A stretch of 18,517 nt of DNA from DATDUP01 sp035290345 (GCA_035290345.1 DATDUP010000026.1:1-18517); one strand, 5' to 3'. Shown: positions 1 through 7,442, numbered from the stretch's first letter. The notes: a model not told the origin generated them from the letters alone. Numbers and translations are program-made.

Positions 1-215
1 GACCCTATCCGCTTCGTCCAGCGGATCTCGTCGATCTCTGCCAAGAGGCCCCCTAATCGATAGGGTTCGGGGCACAAATCTGCCCCTGCCTCTACCCCTT
101 CGTAGGGGATGAAACTGACCCAAACCTCATTGGTCGGGCCCTCTACCGTGACCTCTCCCACCTTGTACAAAAACAGGAAGGAGGCCAGGTCAAAGAAATA
201 CAGATTATTTTCCAT
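1..215 (-). CDS. Hypothetical protein, N-terminal part (runs off window start)
   Basis: An open frame on the minus strand starts with ATG at 215 and stays open for 71 codons to the window edge. The protein begins MENNLYFFDLASFLFLYKVG and continues with a mixed, partly acidic segment (about residues 21-71) rich in Glu, Gly and aromatic residues. I see no clear signal peptide or membrane span and do not recognise the family. A strong Shine-Dalgarno AGGAGG lies 5 nt before the ATG, and a near-consensus promoter lies upstream, so the start is well supported. The DNA is clearly more GC-rich than the neighbouring genes and uses codons such as CTG, GTC and GCC more often. The only similar gene in the window is the one at the other edge (18137 onward). 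The function is unknown; transfer from another genome or a separate, highly expressed gene class are both possible. Confidence 0.75.
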   Translation of the reverse strand, partial: MENNLYFFDLASFLFLYKVGEVTVEGPTNEVWVSFIPYEGVEAGADLCPEPYRLGGLLAEIDEIRWTKRIG

Positions 216-220
216 GGCTC

Positions 221-226
221 CCTCCT
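221..226 (-). promoter_or_regulatory. Strong Shine-Dalgarno for the edge gene 1-215
   Basis: The minus strand reads AGGAGG here, 5 nt before the ATG at 215. This supports the chosen start. It stands out because almost all housekeeping genes in the window have only A/T-rich sequence at this place. Confidence 0.8.
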
Positions 227-255
227 CAATTGGGTCAACAACGAAAGAACGATGA

Positions 256-284
256 ATAATAACTCAAAAAAACAATTATGTCAA
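256..284 (-). promoter_or_regulatory. Sigma70-type promoter for the gene at 1-215
   Basis: On the minus strand, TTGACA (279-284) is separated by 17 nt from TATTAT (256-261). It faces away from the promoter at 289-318; the two -35 boxes are 4 nt apart. The predicted transcript has a leader of about 35 nt that carries the Shine-Dalgarno sequence. Confidence 0.75.
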
Positions 285-288
285 GACC

Positions 289-318
289 TTGACAAAATAG
301 GGTAAAAAATGGTATAAT
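289..318 (+). promoter_or_regulatory. Extended -10 promoter for the gene at 340-1404
   Basis: TTGACA (289-294), an 18-nt spacer, and TATAAT (313-318) preceded by TGG give a -35, an extended -10 (TGnTATAAT) and a perfect -10. The start ATG at 340 is only about 15 nt from the expected transcription start, and the leader has no Shine-Dalgarno sequence. Confidence 0.8.
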
Positions 319-339
319 TTAACTACTTTAATTAAAAAT

Positions 340-1404
340 ATGAGAGAAAATTTCAATGCTGCCTTAGCTAGAGAGGAAGAGACAGAAAATAAAACCGCCC
401 CTAATCAAAACAAAAGAAAAACAGAATTGCCCCGGGTCATCAAATCCGATGCGGTAATGGAAGAGGCCGGCATCCCACATGCTGACCAAAGAAAGGAAGA
501 TCTGGCTCCCAACATGATTGGCGTTCTTCCCTTATCAGTAGAAGATACTGATAAATACGAAAAGAGATTACGCCGATCCATTGTGGGGGCAGAGAGCCCA
601 ACAACCCGATTGGCAGATAAGGTCAAAAAAACGAAAGCTGAAATCCAAGAAGCAATAACCGGAGAAGTGCCCGAAGGATCTTTGGGCGACCCAATTGAGG
701 CCAAAGACGAACGCCGTCCTGGATTTACTGTCGTGGACGCCCCCCAAAACCCGCCGATCGATTTCCTCACTGTTGGCGGATTGCAAGACTGGTTAAGTCA
801 ACAAAGACAGGCTGAACAAGACAAAAAAAGACGACAGCAAATGTCGGAGGTCATAAGACCGGCTGACACTACTATCATGCCTTTGCAGGAGAAAGATACG
901 GAAGCATATGAAGAAGAACTCAGTTATTCTGCTGCCGGCAACAAATCCTGGCTCGGTCGTTTAACTGAAAAATTCAGTCAATCCAATCAACAGCGACAGG
1001 AAGAAAAGATGGAAAAAAAATTAGAAACACATGAGGGCAAACCTGTGGCTAAAGAAATGGCCAACACCATCGAACTATCGGATCATGTACGGGAAGAACT
1101 GGAAGAAGTAATGCGAGAAGCGGCGGAGAAAAAAATCAATCTAGGCCAAGCCCTTATTGCTCACTACCGACGTTTCCCCGAACAACTCAACATCGATGTC
1201 ATCCAATATCTTACTGAAGGTGACGCGGTTATCAACACTTCTGATAGAAATGAGCTGATTGATATCCGCTTAAATCAAATCCTAGCTGAAGACAGTGTTG
1301 CTTCCAAACCAACCAGCTTCTTTGACCGTTTTAATCCCCGCCGAAAAAAACTCAAAACTGAATTCTGGGCACTAAGCGATCTTAGTAAAAAAATGGCCAA
1401 ATAA
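340..1404 (+). CDS. Charged soluble hypothetical protein with internal duplication
   Basis: This 354-residue protein is rich in Glu, Lys, Arg and Gln and has no signal peptide or membrane span, so it is probably cytoplasmic. An imperfect duplication is visible: residues 64-94 and 181-211 share the pattern P-L-x3-D-T-x2-Y-E-x2-L-x2-S-x2-G-x2-S-x3-R-L-x2-K. Around 150-175 and 215-265 the sequence looks helical or coiled-coil, and the C-terminal third (about 245-354) looks like a compact helical region ending in a basic segment. I do not recognise a family and assign no function. The ATG at 340 follows a strong promoter. The gene is a single transcription unit closed by a hairpin at 1419-1447 that it shares with convergent thrS. 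Its composition is like that of the core genes, unlike the divergent gene at 1-215. Confidence 0.85.
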   Translation: MRENFNAALAREEETENKTAPNQNKRKTELPRVIKSDAVMEEAGIPHADQRKEDLAPNMIGVLPLSVEDTDKYEKRLRRSIVGAESPTTRLADKVKKTKAEIQEAITGEVPEGSLGDPIEAKDERRPGFTVVDAPQNPPIDFLTVGGLQDWLSQQRQAEQDKKRRQQMSEVIRPADTTIMPLQEKDTEAYEEELSYSAAGNKSWLGRLTEKFSQSNQQRQEEKMEKKLETHEGKPVAKEMANTIELSDHVREELEEVMREAAEKKINLGQALIAHYRRFPEQLNIDVIQYLTEGDAVINTSDRNELIDIRLNQILAEDSVASKPTSFFDRFNPRRKKLKTEFWALSDLSKKMAK

Positions 1405-1413
1405 CAAATAAAT

Positions 1414-1447
1414 AAAAAAACAGCCAGTATTAACTGGTTGTTTTTTT
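1414..1447. terminator. Bidirectional intrinsic terminator between 340-1404 and thrS
   Basis: A 10-bp stem (1419-1428 with 1433-1442, one G-T wobble) closes an ATTA loop. On the plus strand it is followed by seven T (1441-1447), and on the minus strand by the complement of the A run at 1414-1420. It can therefore end both convergent genes. Confidence 0.85.
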
Positions 1448-1456
1448 ATCTGTTTG

Positions 1457-3241
1457 TTAAACCACTCGATTTTTTATCTCCCCCTCCAGTTTAGCTAAGA
1501 AATCAGCCTGAGACATCTTTACTTGCTCTTCCTGACCACGGACCCGAATCGTCCACTCCTCCCCAGCCAATTCTCGGTCTCCCACAACCACGATATAGGG
1601 AACTTTTTCAGTAACCGCTCGTCGCACTTTATTAGCAACAGTTTCATCGGCTCGCTGAACTTCCACTCGTATATTTTGAGCTGACAATTCCCTGGCTAAG
1701 ACTTCCGTCTTCTCCAGATGTTTACTAGATACAGGGACTAACATCAACTGAACTGGTGCCAACCATACCGGAAAAGCGCCAGCATATTGTTCAACCAGGA
1801 TACCGAGAAAACGTTCCAAACTACCATAGACCACCCGATGTAACATGAAGGGAGTGTGTTCCTTTCCGTCTTCGCCCATATAAGTAACATCAAAGCGAGC
1901 GGGAAGGTTGAAATCCAATTGGATAGTGCTGCATTGCCATTCGCGCTTTAGCGCATCTTTAATCTGAACATCTAGGCTTGGACCGTAAAACTTAGCTTCA
2001 CCAGGCATCATTTCACAATCAATGCCTAATTTTTTCATCGCCCCCAGAATAGCATTCTGGGCCCACTCCCAATCTTGATCCGTACCTAAGTACTTGTCTT
2101 TCTTCTTTTCTCCTCGAATCGAGAGAGTGAACTTATGTTCAGAAAACCCAAACTGCGAGAACATTTCTTTTATTAACTGAACAATGTCGATTATTTCTTC
2201 TTCCAGTTGCTCTTTAGTACAAAACACGTGAGCATCATCCTGAGTAAAAGCCCGCACTCGGAAAAGACCATTCAATACGCCAGATAATTCATGGCGGTGC
2301 ACATGTCCCAATTCCCCAATTCGCAAAGGTAATTCGCGATAAGAATGGAGATGTTCTTTATACAATAAAATCCCGCCCGGGCAGTTCATTGGCTTAACCG
2401 CATAATCAATTTCATCTATTTTCGTGGTGTACATGTTTTCACTGTACAGATCCCAGTGCCCCGAAGTCTCCCACAACTTCCGGGAGAGAATGGCCGGAGT
2501 CTTTATTTCTTGATAATTACGGGCCCGATGTTTTTCCCGCCAAAACGCAATCAGTTCATTGAGAATAATCATCCCTTTGTTATGGAAAAAAGGGAAACCA
2601 GGCCCTTCTTCATGAAAGCTAAACAAGTCTAATTCCTTGCCAATTCTCTTGTGATCACGTTTCTCAGCCTCCACCAAAAGATTTAGATAGCTCTCCAATT
2701 CAGCCGCAGAAGCGAAACAGACACCGTAAATGCGTTGCAACTGCGGGTTATTTACATCGCCCCGCCAATAGGCACCGGCAAGTTTCACTAACTTAAAAGC
2801 ACCAATTTCTTTAGTCGTCGCCACATGTGGCCCACGACAAAGGTCCACAAAATCTCCAACCTGATAAATCGAAACCCTGTCGGTTGTGCCTTCTAAATCT
2901 TGGGCTTCTTCGGCGTTCATCTTAGTCGTGCCACGCGATCGTAAATCTTGTAAAAGAGAAACTTTGTAATCTTGCCCCAGAGAACTAAACAATTCCACCG
3001 CTTCCTCTAAGCTCATTTCTTGACGGATGAATTCTAAATTTTTCTCAACCATTTCCTCTGCTTTTTTCTGAATCCGAGCTAAATCTTCCTCGCCAATGTT
3101 TTCCTTGAAATCAATATCATAATAAAAACCGTTTTCCACGACTGGACCAACCCCGAATTTGGCTTGCGGATACAAAGATTGAACTGCGGCCGCCACCAAA
3201 TGCGCACAAGAATGGCGACTGATTTCTAAAGACTTCTCCAT
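1457..3241 (-). CDS. thrS: Threonyl-tRNA synthetase, TGS-less
   Basis: This class II synthetase attaches threonine to tRNA-Thr in the cytoplasm. The 594-residue protein starts directly in the N2 editing domain, with the HxxxH motif at H10/H14 and the DLCRGPH motif with C135/H139, the residues that clear mischarged Ser-tRNA. The catalytic core follows: motif 1 near 228-250, motif 2 with HVHRHELSG and FRVRAFTQDDAH (313-338), and motif 3 with GSLERFLGILVEQY (473-486). The catalytic zinc ligands are C287, H338 and H468. The C-terminal anticodon-binding domain covers about 495-594. The E. coli enzyme has 642 residues and an N-terminal TGS domain, which is missing here; no open frame upstream could encode it, because that DNA is the T-box leader. 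The ATG at 3241 has no Shine-Dalgarno sequence. The gene has its own promoter and T-box, and is convergent with 340-1404. Confidence 0.97.
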   Translation of the reverse strand: MEKSLEISRHSCAHLVAAAVQSLYPQAKFGVGPVVENGFYYDIDFKENIGEEDLARIQKKAEEMVEKNLEFIRQEMSLEEAVELFSSLGQDYKVSLLQDLRSRGTTKMNAEEAQDLEGTTDRVSIYQVGDFVDLCRGPHVATTKEIGAFKLVKLAGAYWRGDVNNPQLQRIYGVCFASAAELESYLNLLVEAEKRDHKRIGKELDLFSFHEEGPGFPFFHNKGMIILNELIAFWREKHRARNYQEIKTPAILSRKLWETSGHWDLYSENMYTTKIDEIDYAVKPMNCPGGILLYKEHLHSYRELPLRIGELGHVHRHELSGVLNGLFRVRAFTQDDAHVFCTKEQLEEEIIDIVQLIKEMFSQFGFSEHKFTLSIRGEKKKDKYLGTDQDWEWAQNAILGAMKKLGIDCEMMPGEAKFYGPSLDVQIKDALKREWQCSTIQLDFNLPARFDVTYMGEDGKEHTPFMLHRVVYGSLERFLGILVEQYAGAFPVWLAPVQLMLVPVSSKHLEKTEVLARELSAQNIRVEVQRADETVANKVRRAVTEKVPYIVVVGDRELAGEEWTIRVRGQEEQVKMSQADFLAKLEGEIKNRVV

Positions 3242-3269
3242 ATAATATTATATTAATAAAGTTAATAAT

Positions 3270-3478
3270 TAATTAAATAGACCCCGATGCCTAGCCAATA
3301 GAGTACTGGCCAAACATCGGGGTCCTGATTACTCAAGACGGTTCCACCCGAACTTTTCTCTTTTATTAGATTATCACGGACAAGAGTGGTGCCAATTCGG
3401 TTTCTCTCCAGAGAGCCTTTCAGTCACGAGCTCTCCTTCCTAAGGAGGAACCTACCGCTGGATTGATTCTTGTTTCCT
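3270..3478 (-). promoter_or_regulatory. T-box riboswitch (tRNA-Thr sensing) upstream of thrS
   Basis: On the minus strand the leader has the parts of a T-box. Stem I is closed by ACAAGA/TCTTGT (3468-3473 with 3380-3385), with higher pairings CAAT/ATTG and GGTT/AACC and a further apical hairpin. A Thr codon ACC followed by A lies in the internal loop near the base (3388-3390) and is the likely specifier. The T-box core TCGGGTGGAACCG (3339-3351) folds into an antiterminator: helix A1 TCGGG/CCCGA, a 7-nt bulge TGGAACC, and helix A2 GTCTTGA/TCAGGAC with loop GTAA. TGGA would pair with a tRNA end of U73-CCA. The 3' half of the antiterminator overlaps the 5' half of the terminator stem, so the two are exclusive. 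Uncharged tRNA-Thr should favour read-through into thrS. The specifier position is inferred; ACC in AACCG just upstream is the alternative. Confidence 0.92.
3280..3324 (-). terminator. T-box attenuator hairpin before thrS
   Basis: A perfect 10-bp stem GACCCCGATG/CATCGGGGTC (3315-3324 with 3280-3289) continues into an inner GCCAGT/ATTGGC stem. It is followed on the minus strand by a T-rich but broken tract (TATTTAATTAATT). It competes with the antiterminator for the CCCGA segment. The imperfect T tract could mean a weak or leaky terminator. Confidence 0.85.
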
Positions 3479-3484
3479 TTCACT

Positions 3485-3514
3485 ATCTTACTCCGCCCCC
3501 CTTTTTCTTGTCAA
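3485..3514 (-). promoter_or_regulatory. Promoter of the thrS T-box transcript
   Basis: TTGACA (3509-3514), an 18-nt spacer containing a G run, and TAAGAT (3485-3490) on the minus strand. It starts 5 nt after the stop codon of the upstream gene. The expected transcript start is near 3478, just before stem I of the T-box. Confidence 0.75.
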
Positions 3515-3519
3515 GGGTA

Positions 3520-4656
3520 TTATTCAATACTCCGGACTACCACGCTAATGTGATCTAATACATGGGGGACAGTGCGCATCCAAGCCGGACTAAATTTTAT
3601 TTCCACCCCCTGGACATGATCAAGGGCTAACAAATACCGACGAATTTCGTCTTTTGTTTTACCCAGGAACATTACTTTTTGCAACTGTTTGCTCTCCGGA
3701 TTAAGCTCCACTAAACCTGAATAAAATACCTTCAATTTAGCAGTACCAGCTTCTAGGTCAAAGATGTCCAGACTCACCACCGGCTCCTCATTATAACTAG
3801 TAATCAACTCTGCCTCACTCACTAACCGCCGATTTAATTCCTTTTTAGCCAATTCTACAATTGGTTTCTGATCATAGGCTACCGCCACCACTTTGACCTT
3901 GTTGGTTAAAGTAAATTCGTCCACTTCGTCACCGACTGCGGCACTAGCCACTGCTTCTGGACCGACGACCTCATAAACCGCTCCCCAATTGTTTGCTTCC
4001 CAGTCCCCCAACTCCTTTTTCCCTGCTTCTTTCAAAGTCTCTTGGAAAGAAACCCGCGCCTGATCCAATTCTTCTTTGGTCAAAACGCCGATTGTCTTTA
4101 CCCCACCGACCATGGGGGCACTAGACTGAGCATAAATAACTTTCTGCAATGTCTCTGAAAGACCAGGGATGGTAAATTTAGTGGGCCCGATCTCATTTTC
4201 CTTACCGGACTTATCTGCATATACTTCAGCTTCCACTGAACCTTTGGCTGGTACCAGTACCTTGGTTTTTAAACGAAATAAAATTCCTTCTGGACTCAAC
4301 AAACGAGTGGTAGCTACCAGAGGCTGGTCATAATCAGTCTCATTATACAACACCACCTTACCTTGAGCGATACTTGCTTCTTCTTTAGAGGCCGTGGGTT
4401 TATAACTTTTAACCAACTCCACTTCAGTCCAAACCAATTTTGCCACATTTTCTTTCCCTTTCTCCACTTCCAAAGAAGTGGTAGCCTCTACTGGTTCCGC
4501 CCGGGTGATCACTGTAATGGTCGCCTTCTTAGAAGAAAGGGTGATAATCACTCCCAAAAGGATGAAGGTCAAAACCAAAAAAGTCAAGGCAACTATTTTG
4601 TAAAAACGTACTGGCTCATTGGCCAGGACAGCGGTCTCATGGCGACGTGGGGTCAT
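3520..4656 (-). CDS. Bitopic membrane protein with baseplate-J-like region
   Basis: The 378-residue protein has a short basic cytoplasmic N-terminus (MTPRRHE), one strong membrane span at about 18-41 and a large extracytoplasmic part rich in beta strands. Residues about 95-165 (GKVVLYNET, then LLSPEGILFRLKTKVLVPAKG, then a segment ending in GKENEIG) follow the pattern of baseplate J-like domains: a sticky-start strand, an 'A/S-x-G-x-x-F' turn and an 'IPA/VPA-G' strand. The frame can be opened upstream to a TTG at 4698, but that start overlaps pilB, gives an unusual AT-rich prefix and has no binding site, so I use the ATG at 4656. It is the last gene of the operon with the PilB-type ATPase, which suggests a role in a surface or pilus assembly machine. 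The exact function is unknown. No terminator follows; the thrS promoter begins right after the stop. Confidence 0.85.
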   Translation of the reverse strand: MTPRRHETAVLANEPVRFYKIVALTFLVLTFILLGVIITLSSKKATITVITRAEPVEATTSLEVEKGKENVAKLVWTEVELVKSYKPTASKEEASIAQGKVVLYNETDYDQPLVATTRLLSPEGILFRLKTKVLVPAKGSVEAEVYADKSGKENEIGPTKFTIPGLSETLQKVIYAQSSAPMVGGVKTIGVLTKEELDQARVSFQETLKEAGKKELGDWEANNWGAVYEVVGPEAVASAAVGDEVDEFTLTNKVKVVAVAYDQKPIVELAKKELNRRLVSEAELITSYNEEPVVSLDIFDLEAGTAKLKVFYSGLVELNPESKQLQKVMFLGKTKDEIRRYLLALDHVQGVEIKFSPAWMRTVPHVLDHISVVVRSIE

Positions 4657-4690
4657 AAATAAATTTATATTTTTAATTATGGCAAATTTT

Positions 4691-6418
4691 TTAATCAATC
4701 ACTCGCAACACTTCTTCCAAACTGGTCTGTCCAGCCAAAGCCTTCAACAAACCGTCTTGCACCATGGTAACCATTCCGTTCTTTACTGCAATTTTTTCTA
4801 TTTCATACTCGGAAACTCCTCCCGAAAGTATAATTTGTTCAATCTCTGAGTTCATCCGAAGAATTTCGTAGATGCCGGTTCGTCCTTTATAACCAATACC
4901 TCCACAATGTTCACAACCCACATTCGTATACAAGGTTATTTTTTTACCCTGAAGCTCCCCCCGTTCCTTTTCCGGCATGCTGGAAATTATCTTTTCCACT
5001 TGGGCTTGCTCTGTTTCGCTCAATTGGGCCTCTTTCTTACATTCCGGACAAAGTAATCGCACCAGACGCTGTCCCATAATCGCGTTCAGAGCTGGGGCCA
5101 ACAAAAATGGTTTTACCCCCATAGACAGAAAACGGGGGATGGCGCCCGAGGCGCTGTTCGTGTGAATGGTAGAAAACAAGAGGTGGCCAGTCAAAGCGGC
5201 TTGGATGGCCACTTCGGCTGTTTCTAAATCCCGAATTTCTCCCACCATCACGATGTCTGGATCCTGACGCAGAATAGAGCGCAAACCGCTGGCAAAATTA
5301 TAACCCCTGCTATGATCTATTTGACTTTGGTTAATGCCTTCCATCTTATATTCTACTGGATCTTCCAAAGTAATTATCTTTACTCCTGGCTTATTCAGCA
5401 CCTCAAGAATAGAATAAAGCGTGGTCGTCTTACCTGACCCGGTTGGACCAGTGGTAATGACCATACCATTGGGACGAGCAATTTCCGCTTTTAGTTTTTC
5501 AAATGCATCACCTTGTAAACCGATTTTTTCAAAACTCAAACCCTTACGTGATTGGTCCAAAAGCCGCATTACCACGCTTTCTCCATAAATCGTTGGAATG
5601 GTTGAGACACGAACATCTATACTGGCGTTGGCTAATTTAATTGTAAACCGTCCGTCTTGTGGCTTGTCAGTAATATTTATCTTAAGAGAGGAAAGCAACT
5701 TAATCCGAGAAACTAATTGTCGAAACTCTTCTTTGGGTAATTCGGCAGCATCATGCAAGATACCATCTAAGCGAAACCGAGCCACTATTTTCCCTTCTTC
5801 TGCTTCTACATGCACATCTGACGCTTCCATCTTCAATCCGGCTCCGATGAGTAGAACTAACAAATCACTCACTGACCGCCTGACTAACAAACTCTGGAAA
5901 GACTGCAAATCAGTAACATCTGCCTTCACTTTATCCAAATCTGTCTCTTTAATTTCCAAATCTTTGGTAATAGGCTTAATGGTCGGCAAAGTATTATAAA
6001 GCTTTAAAATTCTTTGCAAACTGTTTTCTGAAATGACATACAGACCACCATCGGCATGCCGCCGATCAACCAAATCTGTCATCAACTGCTGCACTTCATC
6101 AGTGGGGTTAACCGTACCTAAACGAAATTCTTCCTGGGTGGCATAAAAACAAACCGTCTTTAATCTCTCGGCTTCCTCACGATCAATTTGACGCAGGGCT
6201 TCCTGGCTAACTGGAAATTTCTCTAAATCCAAATGCGGCAAACCCACTTTCAGCGCCAGCCTCTTAGCCTCCTCCTCTTTGCCTAGAGCTTGCACCTGAC
6301 CCATTTTTTTAGAAAACTTCTCAGCCACTTCACCAGAAGAAACAGTCAAACTGGATACAGGGTCAGAAGCCGCTTTCCCCTTAGCCAACAAATCATCGAT
6401 TGATGACAAATCAGACAT
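4691..6418 (-). CDS. pilB: GspE/PilB-family type IV pilus assembly ATPase
   Basis: This hexameric cytoplasmic ATPase drives pilus or pseudopilus extension. The 575-residue protein has an N-terminal MshEN/T2SSE-N-like domain (about 45-140), then the linker and N2 domain with ASDVHVE (199-205). Next come Walker A GPTGSGKT (324-331), the Asp box LEDPVEY (351-357), Walker B with DIVMVGEIRD (388-397) and the His box STIHTN (416-421). The metal-binding Cys pairs are C457/C460 and C502/C505, followed by GRTGIYEIL. All motifs expected for an active extension ATPase are present. The ATG at 6418 comes 1 nt after the stop of the upstream membrane protein gene, so the two are probably translationally coupled. 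PilB and GspE cannot be separated from sequence alone; no pilC, pilT or pilin gene is in the window. Confidence 0.95.
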   Translation of the reverse strand: MSDLSSIDDLLAKGKAASDPVSSLTVSSGEVAEKFSKKMGQVQALGKEEEAKRLALKVGLPHLDLEKFPVSQEALRQIDREEAERLKTVCFYATQEEFRLGTVNPTDEVQQLMTDLVDRRHADGGLYVISENSLQRILKLYNTLPTIKPITKDLEIKETDLDKVKADVTDLQSFQSLLVRRSVSDLLVLLIGAGLKMEASDVHVEAEEGKIVARFRLDGILHDAAELPKEEFRQLVSRIKLLSSLKINITDKPQDGRFTIKLANASIDVRVSTIPTIYGESVVMRLLDQSRKGLSFEKIGLQGDAFEKLKAEIARPNGMVITTGPTGSGKTTTLYSILEVLNKPGVKIITLEDPVEYKMEGINQSQIDHSRGYNFASGLRSILRQDPDIVMVGEIRDLETAEVAIQAALTGHLLFSTIHTNSASGAIPRFLSMGVKPFLLAPALNAIMGQRLVRLLCPECKKEAQLSETEQAQVEKIISSMPEKERGELQGKKITLYTNVGCEHCGGIGYKGRTGIYEILRMNSEIEQIILSGGVSEYEIEKIAVKNGMVTMVQDGLLKALAGQTSLEEVLRVID

Positions 6419-6419
6419 A

Positions 6420-7379
6420 CTATCTTTTACACCAATGAACTAAACGGCTGATAATTCCGTGCCGGTGCATCTTCATAAATAAATCCGTCCAAACCGAAAC
6501 AACAAAAACAGTAAAAACCGAACCGACAAAAAAGACAAACAGCATGAAAAGGATGCTACCCACTATCATACCCGCCTGCCAAAGAGCGGGGTTGATGGTC
6601 ACCACGGCGATGAACCAACTGATAACCGTCGGAAGATAACAGATGAAAAAACCAGCCATAACAACTAAACTGACTACCACGTTCAAAGCTAAAATGATCA
6701 GCCCAACTTCAATGGATACTAACCAATGACGAATAAATAACTGCCAGGCGGCAAATAAGGCATGCCCTAATCCATATTCTTCCACAACCACATAACCAGC
6801 AGCATAAATCGTCAAAAAAGAAACCACCATTCCCACTAGGACACACAAAAGAAACAAAACAACAAACAGACTAAAACTGGCTCCGGTAAAATTAATCAAA
6901 GCATTGACTGTAGCCGCAGCCACGATTAGGCCTAAAAGACAAATGACAATCTTTTTAAAAACATTCAAAAAAAACAAGCGCCAAAAATGTTTTATCCCCG
7001 TCTGCCAAGCTTGGCCAGCCAAAGGCAAAGACTTGTTTTCCGCCCAGCGGGCTGATGCCTGGATAAGGGCCCCTTGGGATACCACTGAAACAAAGATAAA
7101 AAGCAGAGAAAAACCAATAACAGTAAACAATAACCAAATAAACCACGACCAGCTTACCAATGGTAAAGAATAACCAGCCAAACTCAAATTAATTTCTCCG
7201 CTCAGCCACAAAGGGAAAACAGATCGATTCCCAGCCGCCACGGTTACCCGGGTCAATAATTCCAACAAGCCCATCTGACCCAAAAATACAGCGAATAACC
7301 CAAACAACCAAAGAGAGTGGTGGCTCTTTGCCAATTGCCAACCATCCGCCAGAGCCTGACGGTACAAAGGAGCTTTCAT
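6420..7379 (-). CDS. Multi-pass membrane protein of unknown function
   Basis: The 319-residue protein is very hydrophobic. About six or seven spans are visible, roughly at 22-42, 72-100, 138-160, 168-198, 220-246, 248-262 and 268-296. It ends in a short basic tail (FMKMHRHGIISRLVHWCKR) that is probably cytoplasmic. The pattern of an N-terminal amphipathic stretch (ALADGWQLAKSHHSLWLFGLFA) followed by paired spans resembles poorly described bacterial multi-pass families, but I cannot name one with confidence. It is the first gene of the operon with pilB (TAG-T-ATG junction), so a link to the pilus machine is plausible but unproven. The promoter lies at 7434-7442. Confidence 0.85.
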   Translation of the reverse strand: MKAPLYRQALADGWQLAKSHHSLWLFGLFAVFLGQMGLLELLTRVTVAAGNRSVFPLWLSGEINLSLAGYSLPLVSWSWFIWLLFTVIGFSLLFIFVSVVSQGALIQASARWAENKSLPLAGQAWQTGIKHFWRLFFLNVFKKIVICLLGLIVAAATVNALINFTGASFSLFVVLFLLCVLVGMVVSFLTIYAAGYVVVEEYGLGHALFAAWQLFIRHWLVSIEVGLIILALNVVVSLVVMAGFFICYLPTVISWFIAVVTINPALWQAGMIVGSILFMLFVFFVGSVFTVFVVSVWTDLFMKMHRHGIISRLVHWCKR

Positions 7380-7433
7380 ATTTTTTTATTAATGCTTACC
7401 TTAAAAATTTTGCAGTTCGGCTGCACTAGATAA

Positions 7434-7442
7434 ATTATACCA
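7434..7442 (-). promoter_or_regulatory. Extended -10 promoter for the pilB operon
   Basis: The minus strand reads TGGTATAAT, an extended -10, with no good -35 17 nt upstream (TTTCAC). The leader to the ATG at 7379 contains a small hairpin TGCAG-TTCGG-CTGCA (plus-strand 7411-7425) of unknown role. The gene lacks a Shine-Dalgarno sequence close to the ATG. Confidence 0.6.

Noticed and set aside
4657..4698. TTG start of the baseplate-J-like protein overlapping pilB
   Set aside because: The extra 14 residues are encoded by AT-rich intergenic-like DNA without a binding site; the ATG at 4656 gives a typical short basic N-terminus before the membrane span.
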